DNA of 64,000 nt from Sphingomonas sp. PAMC 26621. GTDB lineage: Bacteria > Pseudomonadota > Alphaproteobacteria > Sphingomonadales > Sphingomonadaceae. This document shows positions 46,395-55,100 of the stretch, piece by piece (positions within the stretch are counted from its first letter, which is position 1; each line of letters begins with the position of its first letter). The DNA is taken from the NCBI RefSeq assembly GCF_000251145.1, contig NZ_AIDW01000037.1:62001-126000 (forward strand), written 5' to 3'. The translations under genes were made by a program, and so were the position numbers. Under the pieces are notes generated by a model. That model made no database searches and was not told the DNA's origin. It worked only from the letters and a program-made list of their open reading frames with translations.

Positions 46395-46865
46395 CTACCC
46401 CTTCCCCACCTCGCTCACATTCCCCGCAAACTCCTCGAAGTCGCGCGCCTCGCGGAAGTCCTTATACACGCTCGCAAACCGGATGTAGGCGACCGAGTCG
46501 AGCCCCTTCAGCCCCTCCATCACCATCTCGCCGATCCGCCCCGAGCGCACTTCGTTCTCGCCGAGCGTCTCGAGCTGGCGCTGGATTCCCGACACCAGCT
46601 TCTCGAGCTGCACCGCCTCGATCGGCCGCTTGCGCGCCGCGATCGAGACCGAGCGGAGCAGCTTCTCGCGGTCAAACGGCTCGCGCTTCAGGCCAGCACC
46701 CTCACTCTTCACCACGGTCAGCTCGCGCAGCTGGATCCGCTCGAACGTGGTGAAGCGCGCGCCGCAGCCTTCGCATTGCCGCCGCCGCCGGATCGCGCCC
46801 GCATCCTCGGTCGGGCGCGAATCCTTTACCTGGCTGTCTTCATGGCCGCAGAACGGACAGCGCAA
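46395..46865 (-). CDS. nrdR: Transcriptional repressor NrdR
   Basis: ATP-cone regulator that represses ribonucleotide reductase genes by binding NrdR boxes. The 156-residue protein has the N-terminal zinc ribbon (CPFCGHEDSQV ... QCEGCGARFTT) and the ATP-cone with VVKSEGAGLKREPFDREKLL and VAYIRFASVYKDF. The start is TTG at 46865, directly after the glyA stop TGA; the second residue onwards matches the family (RCPFCG). It is the third gene of rpiB-glyA-nrdR, a common order in alphaproteobacteria. Confidence 0.95.
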   Translation of the reverse strand: MRCPFCGHEDSQVKDSRPTEDAGAIRRRRQCEGCGARFTTFERIQLRELTVVKSEGAGLKREPFDREKLLRSVSIAARKRPIEAVQLEKLVSGIQRQLETLGENEVRSGRIGEMVMEGLKGLDSVAYIRFASVYKDFREARDFEEFAGNVSEVGKG

Positions 46866-48182
46866 TCACATGCCCTCGGGATAGATCGGGAAGCGCGCGC
46901 ACAGGGTGCGGACGCGCTCCCGGACATTCGCCTCGACCTGCGAGTCGCCATGCTCGCCGTGGGTGCGAAGCCCGCCGAGCACGTCGGCGACCATGTTGCC
47001 GATCTCGCGGAACTCGGCCGGGCCGAACCCGCGCGTCGTGCCGGCGGGCGAGCCGACACGGATCCCGCTGGTCTTGGTCGGCGGGAGCGGATCGTTGGGG
47101 ATGCCGTTCTTGTTGCAGGTGATCCCGGCGCGCTCGAGCGCCTCGTCGGCGTCCTTGCCGGTCACGCCCAAGGGCGTCAGGTCGATCAGCGCGAGATGCG
47201 TGTCGGTGCCGCCCGAGACGACTTCCGCGCCGCGCTCCTTGAGCGTCGCGGCAAGAATCTTGGCGTTCTCGATCACCGCGGCGATATAGCTCTTGTAGCC
47301 GGGCTGGAGCGCCTCGCCGAACGCGACCGCCTTCGCCGCGATGACGTGCATCAGAGGGCCACCCTGCAATCCGGGGAACACCGCCGAGTTGAACTTCTTG
47401 CCGAGCGCCTCGTCATTGCTGAGGATCATCCCGCCGCGCGGGCCCCGCAGCGTCTTGTGCGTCGTCGTGGTGACGACATGCGCGTGCGGCAGCGGCGACG
47501 GATGCAGCCCGGCCGCGACCAGCCCCGAGAAATGCGCCATGTCGACGAGGAAATACGCGCCGACCTCGTCCGCGATCGCGCGGAACTTGGCGAAATCGAT
47601 CTGGCGCGGATAGGCCGAGCCACCCGCGATGATCAGCTTGGGCTTGTGCTCGCGCGCCAGCGTGGCGACTTCGTCGAAGTCGATCAGGTGGCTGACCGGA
47701 TCGACGCCGTACTGCACCGCGTTGAACCACTTGCCCGACATCGCCGCGCGCGCGCCGTGCGTCAGATGGCCGCCCGCATCGAGGCTCATGCCGAGGATCG
47801 TCTCGCCGGGCTTGACCAAAGCGAGCATCACAGCCCCGTTCGCCTGCGCGCCCGAATGCGGCTGGACGTTGACATAGGCGCAATCAAACAGCGCCTTGGC
47901 GCGGTCGATCGCAAGCTGCTCGACCTCGTCTGACGGGGCGCAACCCTGGTAGTAGCGCTTGCCGGGATAGCCCTCGGCATATTTGTTGGTGAACACCGAC
48001 CCCTGTGCCTGCAACACTGCCTTGGAGACGATGTTCTCGCTCGCGATCAGCTCGATCTGCGTCTGCTCGCGAGTCAGCTCGTGCGCGATCGCGCCGAACA
48101 CTGCGGGGTCACCGTCCGCGAGGCCCTGGGTGAAGAAGCCGTCGGGCTGGACGTCGTGGAGCTGGGTCGGGTTGGTGCTCAT
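46866..48182 (-). CDS. glyA: Serine hydroxymethyltransferase
   Basis: PLP enzyme that converts serine and tetrahydrofolate to glycine and methylenetetrahydrofolate. The 438-residue protein has IELIASENIVSKAV, KYAEGYPGKRYYQGC and the PLP lysine in TTTTHKTLRGPRGG (about 245). The ATG at 48182 overlaps the rpiB stop (TCATG on the plus strand), so the two are coupled. The upstream open frame beyond 48182 belongs to rpiB in another frame. Confidence 0.97.
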   Translation of the reverse strand: MSTNPTQLHDVQPDGFFTQGLADGDPAVFGAIAHELTREQTQIELIASENIVSKAVLQAQGSVFTNKYAEGYPGKRYYQGCAPSDEVEQLAIDRAKALFDCAYVNVQPHSGAQANGAVMLALVKPGETILGMSLDAGGHLTHGARAAMSGKWFNAVQYGVDPVSHLIDFDEVATLAREHKPKLIIAGGSAYPRQIDFAKFRAIADEVGAYFLVDMAHFSGLVAAGLHPSPLPHAHVVTTTTHKTLRGPRGGMILSNDEALGKKFNSAVFPGLQGGPLMHVIAAKAVAFGEALQPGYKSYIAAVIENAKILAATLKERGAEVVSGGTDTHLALIDLTPLGVTGKDADEALERAGITCNKNGIPNDPLPPTKTSGIRVGSPAGTTRGFGPAEFREIGNMVADVLGGLRTHGEHGDSQVEANVRERVRTLCARFPIYPEGM

Positions 48183-48649
48183 GCCGGTTCTCTCAGGAAA
48201 GCAGGGGCGCCGAGCTTGTCGACGCGGGGTTGATGACGGCCACCGGCATAACCGGTGGCAAGAAAGGCGGAGATGCACGCGCGGGCCATGTCCTCGCCGA
48301 CGAGCCGGGCGCCCATCGCGATGACCGTCGCATCGTTATGCTCGCGCGCAAGCGCGGCAGACAACGGTTCGGATACGAGTGCGCAGCGCACCGCCGGGTT
48401 GCGGTTGACCGCGATCGAGATGCCGATGCCCGAGCCGCACAAGGCGATCCCGCGCTCCGCGCGCCCGTCGGCGATGGCGGCAGCGAGCGCGAAACCGTAA
48501 TCGGGATAATCGACGCGCGCATCGTTGTCGGGGCCCAGGTCGAGCACGTCATGGCCCTGCTCGGCGAGCCAGCCGGCCAGCCCCTGCTTGAGCGCAAAGG
48601 CGGCGTGATCGGATGCGATGGCGATGCGCAAGGCTGCACGCGCTCCCAA
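48179..48649 (-). CDS. rpiB: Ribose 5-phosphate isomerase B
   Basis: Interconverts ribose 5-phosphate and ribulose 5-phosphate; the latter is the substrate of the KdsD found in the capsule region. The 156-residue protein has RIAIASDHAAFALK, VDYPDYGFALA, the catalytic cysteine in ALCGSGIGIS and NDATVIAMGARLVG. It heads the rpiB-glyA-nrdR run with a four-base overlap to glyA. Confidence 0.95.
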   Translation of the reverse strand: MGARAALRIAIASDHAAFALKQGLAGWLAEQGHDVLDLGPDNDARVDYPDYGFALAAAIADGRAERGIALCGSGIGISIAVNRNPAVRCALVSEPLSAALAREHNDATVIAMGARLVGEDMARACISAFLATGYAGGRHQPRVDKLGAPAFLREPA

Positions 48650-48800
48650 GTAAGAGCCCCGGTGCGGGGCGGGTTGGATGACCGCGCCCTTACCGGCGCA
48701 GCCGCCAAAATGCCACAGCGAACCACGATCGAGAAAAACAATTCGACCAAATCAACCTTGGGCGATTGCCGCCTGCCTATTGCCGGGCTACGCCATCGAC

Positions 48801-49418
48801 GTGACGGATTTCCCGCCCGATGCTGCAGCAGCCCCCGCCCCGGCCCCAAGGCCGGTCGGCGAATCCCCCGAAGCAACCGCGCGGGCACGGCTGGTCGAGG
48901 CGCTGGTGCGCACCGGCGAGGAAGACCGTGTCGCATTCCGGGACCTGTATTCCCTGACATCGGCGAAGCTTTTCGGGATTTGCTACCGTATCTGCGGCGA
49001 AAGGCAGGCAGCGGAAGACGTGTTGCACGACGTATATCTCACGATCTGGAAGCGCGCCGGCGCCTATGAACCCTCGCGCGCCAGCCCGATCACGTGGCTC
49101 GCCACGATCGCGCGCAACCGTGCGATCGACTGGCAGCGCGCGCAGACCGTCCGCCGTTCCACCCCGATCGAGGATGCGCCGCCGATCCGCGACACCGCGC
49201 CGATCGCAAGCGAGACGATGCTCGACGACGAGGCAAATCATTTGTTGCGCGAGTGTCTCGAGACGCTCGAACAGCGCCAGCGTGGCGCGATCCACACCGC
49301 CTTTTTCGACGGCGTGACCTATGCCGAACTCGCCGAACGCCAGGGCATCCCGCTTGGCACGATGAAGAGCTGGGTGCGGCGCGGGCTTGCCCGGCTGCGC
49401 GAGTGCCTCGAGCGATGA
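48801..49418 (+). CDS. ECF sigma factor, SigK-like
   Basis: A 205-residue extracytoplasmic-function sigma factor. Region 2 reads LYSLTSAKLFGICYRICGERQAAEDVLHDVYLTIW (about 50-85, key residues AEDVLHDVY) and region 4 has EQRQRGAIHTAFFDGVTYAELAERQGIPLGTMKSWVRRGLARLR (key LGTMKSWVRRG). The GTG at 48801 gives a family-like N-terminus; upstream frame is open but not coding-like. Its stop overlaps the start of the RskA-like anti-sigma gene (ATGA). Confidence 0.9.
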   Translation: MTDFPPDAAAAPAPAPRPVGESPEATARARLVEALVRTGEEDRVAFRDLYSLTSAKLFGICYRICGERQAAEDVLHDVYLTIWKRAGAYEPSRASPITWLATIARNRAIDWQRAQTVRRSTPIEDAPPIRDTAPIASETMLDDEANHLLRECLETLEQRQRGAIHTAFFDGVTYAELAERQGIPLGTMKSWVRRGLARLRECLER

Positions 49419-50176
49419 CCGACGTGCGGCATCCGGACATTCCAGGCGACGACGGCCCCGACATGACCGCGGCGGAACTCGCGCTCGGCGTGCTCGAGGG
49501 CGACGAGCGCGCGCAGGCGATGCGGCGCGTGCTGTCCGAACCCGGTTTCGCGCGCGCGGTCAAGCAATGGCGCGGCTATCTGGCGCAACTGTTCGACCTG
49601 TGGCCGGCGATGGCCGCGCCCGACATCCTGCCGCGGATCGAACGTTCGATCGATCGCCTGAGCGGGGCGACCGGCGACGTCGCGCCGCATCCGCGCGCGA
49701 GCCGCCTGTGGCCGTCGCTCGCGGCATTGTCGAGCATCGCGGCGGTTGGACTGCTGGCGATCCTGCTGGTCCGCCCGCTATCGCTCCCGACCGTACCGCC
49801 ACCCCCGCCGCCGTCGCGGGCGACCCCGGTCGCCGCGCCGCTGCCGACGCTGGTCGCCTCGCTCGAGCCCGAGGGCAAGCAGGCACCGATGACGGTCGTC
49901 TACGATCAGCGCAGCGGCACGCTCCGGCTGACCGAGACGACGCTCGCGCGCGCCGAGCATAGCGCCGAATTGTGGGTCATTCCCGGCGACGGGACGCCGC
50001 GATCGCTGGGTCTGCTCCACGATAGCGGCGGGACCGCACTCGCGCTCAGCCCGACCGTTCGCGCGTATCTCGCGGCAGGCGCGACGCTCGCGGTGTCGAT
50101 CGAGCCGGTCGGCGGGTCGAAGACCGGGGCACCGACGGGTCCGGTGGTCGCCAAGGGCGCGCTGTCGCCGGTCTGA
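49415..50176 (+). CDS. RskA-like anti-sigma factor
   Basis: A 253-residue single-pass membrane protein. The cytoplasmic N-terminus has the zinc-less anti-sigma helix (TAAELALGVLEGDERAQAMR), followed by a membrane helix (LAALSSIAAVGLLAILLV, about 108-127), a proline-rich linker and a C-terminal periplasmic RskA domain (TLRLTETTLARAEHSAELWVIPGDG). It starts within the stop of the sigma gene. Regulated proteolysis of this anti-sigma would free the sigma factor; the signal is unknown. Confidence 0.9.
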   Translation: MTDVRHPDIPGDDGPDMTAAELALGVLEGDERAQAMRRVLSEPGFARAVKQWRGYLAQLFDLWPAMAAPDILPRIERSIDRLSGATGDVAPHPRASRLWPSLAALSSIAAVGLLAILLVRPLSLPTVPPPPPPSRATPVAAPLPTLVASLEPEGKQAPMTVVYDQRSGTLRLTETTLARAEHSAELWVIPGDGTPRSLGLLHDSGGTALALSPTVRAYLAAGATLAVSIEPVGGSKTGAPTGPVVAKGALSPV

Positions 50177-50286
50177 CCGACCACCCGAAAATAATTACGA
50201 TCGCGCAACGGCGTCCTGCATCCGCCTTTCCGGGTGCCGCGTATCTCCGGCGCGTTCGACCTGAACGCCAAGATAGGAGAGCCGTC

Positions 50287-50841
50287 ATGAACCGCACCTT
50301 CCGTGCCGCGATCGTCGCAACCGCGATCGCCGTCAGCGCCCCCACCCTCGTCGTCGCAGCCACCAACCCGATGGTCGGCGGCGCCGCGATGTACGCCAAC
50401 AAGACGATCGTCGAGAATGCCGTCAATTCGAAGGACCACACCACGCTGGTCGCCGCGGTCAAGGCCGCCGGCCTGGTCGAGACGCTGTCGGGCCCGGGTC
50501 CGTTCACCGTCTTTGCGCCAACCAACGCCGCCTTCGCCAAGCTCCCGGCGGGCACGGTCGACACGTTGCTCAAGCCCGAGAACAAGGCACAACTGACGTC
50601 GGTGCTGACCTATCATGTCGTCCCGGGCAAGGTCACCGCGCAGGACATCGCCGCCAAGATCAAGGCGAACATGGGCAAGGCAACCTATGCAACCGTCCAG
50701 GGCGGGTCGCTGACGTTCATGAAATCGGGCAAGGGCTACACCGTCGCCGATGACAAGGGTCACACCGGAAAAATCACTATTGCCAACGTGATGCAGTCAA
50801 ATGGCGTGATCCACGTGATCGACACCGTGATGCTCCCGTAA
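50287..50841 (+). CDS. Secreted fasciclin-domain protein
   Basis: A 184-residue exported protein: signal peptide MNRTFRAAIVATAIAVSAPT, then one fasciclin (FAS1) domain with TLVAAVKAAGLVETLSGPGPFTVFAPTNAAFAKLP (H1-type block, key residues FTVFAPTNAAF) and LTYHVVPGKV. It has a GGAGAG ribosome binding site seven bases before ATG. It follows the sigma/anti-sigma pair by 110 bases. In Mycobacterium, SigK and RskA control the fasciclin proteins MPT70/MPT83, so this gene is the likely target here as well. Confidence 0.9.
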   Translation: MNRTFRAAIVATAIAVSAPTLVVAATNPMVGGAAMYANKTIVENAVNSKDHTTLVAAVKAAGLVETLSGPGPFTVFAPTNAAFAKLPAGTVDTLLKPENKAQLTSVLTYHVVPGKVTAQDIAAKIKANMGKATYATVQGGSLTFMKSGKGYTVADDKGHTGKITIANVMQSNGVIHVIDTVMLP

Positions 50842-50964
50842 AAAAAGCGGGCAATACGCGCATCCGCTTACCGTGTTTGTGCGTATCTTCCCTGCTTCCG
50901 CCCCAAGCGGTAGCGTGTATCCGTTCGCCGGTTCCCCTCCTATGCGGCGAACGGTTGATTGTAG

Positions 50965-51006
50965 AGGACCTGTCGGCCCCCCTTTAGCCGGCAGGTCCTT
51001 TTCATT
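50965..51006 (+). terminator. Rho-independent terminator after the fasciclin gene
   Basis: A 12-bp stem (AGGACCTGTCGG paired with CCGGCAGGTCCT, one G-T pair) is followed by TTTT. It lies between the fasciclin gene and btaA. Confidence 0.65.
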
Positions 51007-51106
51007 CGGACGCAATAGCGTCATGGAAGCGTCACCGGATCGTCGTAGCGGCAACGCTGCCCCCCGCGCCTACAGATTTCGCGCGATCCGGATGGAGAGT
51101 GTTCAG

Positions 51107-52348
51107 ATGGCGATTGCGCTTCGGTCCCCCAAGAATGGTGCCCCCAAGAACGAAGCGGTGCGCAGCGCCGTCTTGCGGCACGATCATCTGTCGAAACAGG
51201 GCCTGCTCGAACGCGCGTTCACCTTCGCCTTCCGGGGCCTCGTCTATGCGCAGATCTGGGAAGACCCCGCGGTCGACATGGAGGCGCTTGCAATTCAGCC
51301 CGATTCGCACGTCGTGACGATCGCGTCGGGCGGGTGCAACGTGCTGTCCTACCTCACCGCCAACCCGCGTGCGATCACCGCGGTCGATCTCAACACCGCG
51401 CATATCGCGCTCAACAAGCTGAAGCTGGTCGCCGCGCGGCATCTGCCCGATCACGCGACCTTCCACCGCTTCTTCGCGACCGCCAACGCGCGCGACAACG
51501 TCCGCGCCTATCGCACCTACATCCGCCAGCATCTCGACGAGGCGACGCTGGCCTATTGGGAAGGCCGCGACATGATCGGCCGGCGGCGGATCGGCGGCTT
51601 TTCGAAGAACGTCTACAAGCGCGGGCTGCTCGGCAATTTCATCGGCGTCGCGCATCTGCTCGCAAGGCTCAACGGGGTGAACCCCCGGGTGTTGCTCGAG
51701 GCGACCTCGATCGAGGAACAGCGCGCGATCTTCGACCGCGATTTCGCGCCCTTCTTCGACAAGGGCGTGGTCAAGTGGATCACCGACCAGCCCGCATCGC
51801 TGTTCGGACTCGGCATCCCGCCCGCGCAATATGAGGCGCTTGCCGGCAACGAGAAGATGGCGGTGGTGCTCCGCGCGCGGCTCGAAAAGCTCGCGTGCGA
51901 TTTCGACATCAAGGACAATTACTTCGCGTGGCAGGCGTTCGGGCGTGGCTATGGCAAGGACGCCGCTGCCCCGCTCCCGCCGTATCTTCAGGCCGCGCAT
52001 CACGCCGAGATCGTGGAGCGCGCCGAGCGGATCGAGGTACGCCACACCAATTTTACCGATTATCTGCGCGAACAGGGCGATGCGACGCTCGACCGCTACA
52101 TCCTGCTCGACGCGCAGGACTGGATGACCGACGAGCAGCTCACCGACCTGTGGGGCGAGATCACCCGCACCGCGCGGCCCGGGTCGCGCGTGCTGTTCCG
52201 CACCGCGGGCATCCCGAGCATCCTGCCCGGGCGCGTCCCCGCCGCGATCCTCGATCGCTGGGACTATCGCGCGGCGGAGTCCCTCGATTACACGCGTCGC
52301 GATCGCTCCTCGATCTACGGTGGCGTCCACCTTTACGTTCTGGCGTGA
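51107..52348 (+). CDS. btaA: BtaA: SAM:diacylglycerol 3-amino-3-carboxypropyltransferase
   Basis: First enzyme of betaine lipid (DGTS) synthesis: moves the aminocarboxypropyl group of S-adenosylmethionine to diacylglycerol. The 413-residue protein (DUF3419 family) has VYAQIWEDPAVDMEAL (about 45), TIASGGCNVLSYL (nucleotide-binding), VDLNTAHIALNKLKL and ILLDAQDWM. The ATG at 51107 has GGAGAG seven bases upstream; another ATG five codons earlier is possible. Its stop overlaps the btaB start (GTGA). DGTS replaces phospholipid under phosphate limitation in other alphaproteobacteria; that regulation is not visible here. Confidence 0.92.
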   Translation: MAIALRSPKNGAPKNEAVRSAVLRHDHLSKQGLLERAFTFAFRGLVYAQIWEDPAVDMEALAIQPDSHVVTIASGGCNVLSYLTANPRAITAVDLNTAHIALNKLKLVAARHLPDHATFHRFFATANARDNVRAYRTYIRQHLDEATLAYWEGRDMIGRRRIGGFSKNVYKRGLLGNFIGVAHLLARLNGVNPRVLLEATSIEEQRAIFDRDFAPFFDKGVVKWITDQPASLFGLGIPPAQYEALAGNEKMAVVLRARLEKLACDFDIKDNYFAWQAFGRGYGKDAAAPLPPYLQAAHHAEIVERAERIEVRHTNFTDYLREQGDATLDRYILLDAQDWMTDEQLTDLWGEITRTARPGSRVLFRTAGIPSILPGRVPAAILDRWDYRAAESLDYTRRDRSSIYGGVHLYVLA

Positions 52349-52998
52349 CGCAGTCGTCCGGCCATGCGGGGCATATGGATGCGATCTATCGGTCGCAGCG
52401 TCATATCTATGATCTGACTCGGAAATATTACCTGCTCGGCCGCGACGCCCTGATCGCGGGGATCGCGCCGCCGCCGGGCGGGCTGGTGCTGGAGGTCGGC
52501 TGCGGCACCGGGCGCAACCTGATCGCGGCGGCGCGCGCGTTTCCCAACGCGCGCTATTTCGGGATCGATATCTCGTCCGCGATGCTCGAGACCGCCCGCG
52601 CGAAGATCGCCGCCGCGGGGCTGTCGCACCGGATCGAGCTCGCGCAGGGCGATGCGACCGCGTTCGATTCGGCGGCGCTGTTCGGCGTCGGCGCGTTCGA
52701 CCGCGTGTTCCAGAGCTATACGCTGTCGATGATCCCCGACTGGCAGGGTGCCTTGCGCGAGGCGGCGGGGAAGCTCGCGGCGGGCGGTCGGCTCGACATC
52801 GTCGATTTCGGCCAGCAGGAGGGGCTGCCGCGCCCGTTCCAGGTGATGCTGTTCGCGTGGCTCGCGAAATTCGACGTCACCCCGCGCGCCGCGCTGCCCG
52901 ACGTGGTCCGCGCGACCGCGCGCGAGCATGGACTGATCGGGCGGTTCGCGTCGTTGCGGCGCGGATACGCGTGGAGCGCATCGCTTGTCCGCGCGTAA
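52345..52998 (+). CDS. btaB: BtaB: diacylglycerylhomoserine N-methyltransferase
   Basis: Second enzyme of the betaine lipid pathway: three SAM-dependent N-methylations give DGTS. The 217-residue methyltransferase has the N-terminal IYRSQRHIYDLTRKYYLLGRD block seen in BtaB, the SAM motif VLEVGCGTGRNL (about 50), and IDISSAML. It starts with GTG overlapping the btaA stop; an ATG at 52375 is the alternative. Gene order btaA-btaB is the standard one. Confidence 0.9.
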   Translation: MTQSSGHAGHMDAIYRSQRHIYDLTRKYYLLGRDALIAGIAPPPGGLVLEVGCGTGRNLIAAARAFPNARYFGIDISSAMLETARAKIAAAGLSHRIELAQGDATAFDSAALFGVGAFDRVFQSYTLSMIPDWQGALREAAGKLAAGGRLDIVDFGQQEGLPRPFQVMLFAWLAKFDVTPRAALPDVVRATAREHGLIGRFASLRRGYAWSASLVRA

Positions 52999-53031
52999 AG
53001 GCTTGATGATGCATCTGACCGAGACCCGCTT

Positions 53032-53472
53032 GTGAGCCCGCCGCCCCTCCCGCGCTGGCTCGGCCTTGCCGGGCTGTTGCCGCAACTTGCGGCGGTCGCG
53101 CTGGTATTCGGCGGGGACGAGGCGGTGCATTTTTCCGCGATTGCGCTGGGCTATGCCTATGCCGCGCTGATCCTGAGTTTTCTGGGTGGCTTGTGGTGGG
53201 GCATCGCAGCCGCAGCGACCAGGCCGCCGCACTGGCTGTGGGTCGCCTCGGTGGTGCCGTCGCTGATCGCGCTCGCAAGCGCGATCCCCTGGGCGGTCGG
53301 CGCGCCGTGGCCGGGGCCGTCCCTGGTGGTGCTGGGCGTCGGTCTGATCGCCGCGCTCGGGGTCGACCTGATCCTTGCGCGACAGGGTCTCGTGCCGTCG
53401 TGGTGGATGAGCCTGCGACTGCCGCTGTCGCTCGGGCTTGGCGGGCTTACGCTGCTGCTGGCGCTGGGTTGA
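53032..53472 (+). CDS. DUF3429 family membrane protein
   Basis: A 146-residue protein with four to five hydrophobic segments (for example LGLAGLLPQLAAVALVFG, AALILSFLGGLWWGIAAA). The WGIAAA and PHWLW positions match the small DUF3429 family of unknown function. The start is GTG at 53032. It follows btaB by 33 bases and may be cotranscribed. Function is unknown. Confidence 0.75.
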   Translation: MSPPPLPRWLGLAGLLPQLAAVALVFGGDEAVHFSAIALGYAYAALILSFLGGLWWGIAAAATRPPHWLWVASVVPSLIALASAIPWAVGAPWPGPSLVVLGVGLIAALGVDLILARQGLVPSWWMSLRLPLSLGLGGLTLLLALG

Positions 53473-53483
53473 TCGCGCTTCGC

Positions 53484-53516
53484 CGCGTTATCCCGGGATT
53501 GGCCCGGGATGACGCG
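53484..53516. repeat. Short palindrome, type C
   Basis: ATCCCGGG and CCCGGGAT arms around a short loop directly after the DUF3429 stop. It resembles the common sphingomonad 'ATCCCGG' dispersed palindromes and could end transcription. Confidence 0.5.
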
Positions 53517-53522
53517 TTACGC

Positions 53523-53603
53523 TCAATGTCCGAACAACAACCAGAGGACGATGATCACCGGGATCGGCACACCGATTGCCCACAGAATACAGCCCTTGCC
53601 CAT
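53523..53603 (-). CDS. 26-residue hydrophobic membrane peptide
   Basis: A very short gene with an ideal ribosome binding site: GGAGGAA five bases before the ATG at 53603. The peptide is MGKGCILWAIGVPIPVIIVL followed by WLLFGH, a single membrane helix with two prolines, lying in the inner membrane by prediction. Similar tiny proteins of the MGK-x-ILLWLIGIP-type exist in many proteobacteria and are usually missed. Nothing shows its function; it is convergent with the DUF3429 gene. Confidence 0.7.
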   Translation of the reverse strand: MGKGCILWAIGVPIPVIIVLWLLFGH

Positions 53604-53666
53604 CACGCTTCCTCCATAAGTACGGAAGCGTAACGGGTTGAATCAACCGGGGTTCCTTCCCCCTGC

Positions 53667-53758
53667 CGTCATTCCCGCGCAGGCGGGACTACATTACCGC
53701 CATGCCGGACAGTTACACCATTCAGCCGGTATGGATCCCCGCCTCCGCGGGGATGACG
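53667..53758. repeat. Long palindromic element, type C
   Basis: Outer ends CGTCATTCCCGC and GCGGGGATGACG are complementary, with an inner pair around ATTACCGCCATGCCGG. The element fills the gap between the small peptide and hemA. Confidence 0.5.
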
Positions 53759-53787
53759 AAGGAGAGAGATACGTCCCTCAGCCCCAA

Positions 53788-55029
53788 TCACGCCGCCTTG
53801 CGCAACTCCAGCCGGCTCCAGATCTCGACCAAAGCATCGGTCAGGTCGCGCATCATGCCCGCGTCGTGCGCCGGACCCGGCGTGAAGCGCAGCCGCTCGG
53901 TTCCGCGCGGGACGGTCGGGTAGTTGATCGGCTGGACGTACACGCCGTATTCGGCGAGCAGGATGTCGCTGATCTTCTTGGCCTTGATCGGATCGCCGAC
54001 CATCAGCGGGACGATATGCGTGGTCGAGTTCATCACCGGTAACCCGGCCTCCGCGAACATCGCCTTGAGGCCAGCCGCTGCCGCCTGCTGCCCCTCGCGC
54101 TCGACGCTCGATGCCTTCAGATGCCGCACGCTTGCCAAAGCGCCTGCGACCAGCACCGGCGACAGCGAGGTCGTGAAGATGAACCCCGGCGCGTAGGAGC
54201 GGATCACGTCGACGATGGTCTGGTCGGCAGCGATATAGCCGCCCATCACGCCGAACGCCTTGCCGAGCGTGCCTTCGATGATCGTCAGCCGATCCGCGAG
54301 TCCCTCGCGATCCGAGATGCCGCCGCCGCGCGGGCCGTACATCCCGACCGCATGGACTTCGTCGAGATAGGTCAGCGCGCTATACTTGTCGGCGAGGTCG
54401 CAGATCTCGGCGATCGGCGCGATGTCGCCTTCCATCGAATAGACGCTCTCGAACGCGATCAGCTTTGGCGTCGCCGGATCGACCGACGCGAGCAGTTCTT
54501 CCAGATGCGCGAGGTCGTTGTGGCGGAAGACGTGCTTCTCGCATCCCGAATTACGGATCCCCGCGATCATCGAGGCGTGGTTGAGCTCGTCGGAGAAGAT
54601 GATGCAGCCCGGCAGGATCTTGGCGAGCGTCGCCAGCGTCGCCTCGTTCGAGACATAGCCGCTGGTGAACAGCAACGCCCCCTGCTTGCCGTGGAGGTCG
54701 GCGAGCTCATATTCGAGATCGACGTGATAATGCGTGTTGCCGCCGATGTTGCGCGTCCCGCCCGAGCCTGCGCCCACATCGTGCAGCGCCTCTTCCATCG
54801 CGCCGATCACCGCGGGATGCTGGCCCATTGCGAGATAGTCGTTCGAGCACCACACCGTGATCGGCTTCGGGCCATTATGGCCAGCGAAGCAGCGCGCGTT
54901 GGGGAACGCGCCCTTGTTGCGCAGGATGTCGATGAAGACGCGATAGCGACCTTCGACATGGAGGCGGTCGATCGCTTGCGCGAAGATGCGGGAGTAGTCG
55001 ACTCCGCGCGGTGGTGAGTCCATGTCCAT
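53788..55029 (-). CDS. hemA: 5-aminolevulinate synthase
   Basis: Alphaproteobacterial (Shemin) route to haem: condenses glycine with succinyl-CoA. The 413-residue PLP enzyme has YSRIFAQAIDRLHVEGRYRVF at the start, DVGAGSGGTRNIGGN, TYLDEVHAVGMYGPRGGG and the PLP lysine in EGTLGKAFGVMGGY (about 250). ATGs at 55029 and 55023 are both possible. It lies 72 bases after murI on the same strand. Gene content here supports an alphaproteobacterial host. Confidence 0.95.
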   Translation of the reverse strand: MDMDSPPRGVDYSRIFAQAIDRLHVEGRYRVFIDILRNKGAFPNARCFAGHNGPKPITVWCSNDYLAMGQHPAVIGAMEEALHDVGAGSGGTRNIGGNTHYHVDLEYELADLHGKQGALLFTSGYVSNEATLATLAKILPGCIIFSDELNHASMIAGIRNSGCEKHVFRHNDLAHLEELLASVDPATPKLIAFESVYSMEGDIAPIAEICDLADKYSALTYLDEVHAVGMYGPRGGGISDREGLADRLTIIEGTLGKAFGVMGGYIAADQTIVDVIRSYAPGFIFTTSLSPVLVAGALASVRHLKASSVEREGQQAAAAGLKAMFAEAGLPVMNSTTHIVPLMVGDPIKAKKISDILLAEYGVYVQPINYPTVPRGTERLRFTPGPAHDAGMMRDLTDALVEIWSRLELRKAA

Positions 55030-55100
55030 GCGCCCCAAATAGCCCTCGCCCCCTGTGAATTCCAGCGCCTTCGCACGATCAGTCTGATCGAGCGGGCACG

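Noticed and set aside
46029..47933. Long plus-strand open frame opposite nrdR and glyA
   Set aside because: Antisense shadow of two well-supported genes; no domain or ribosome binding site.
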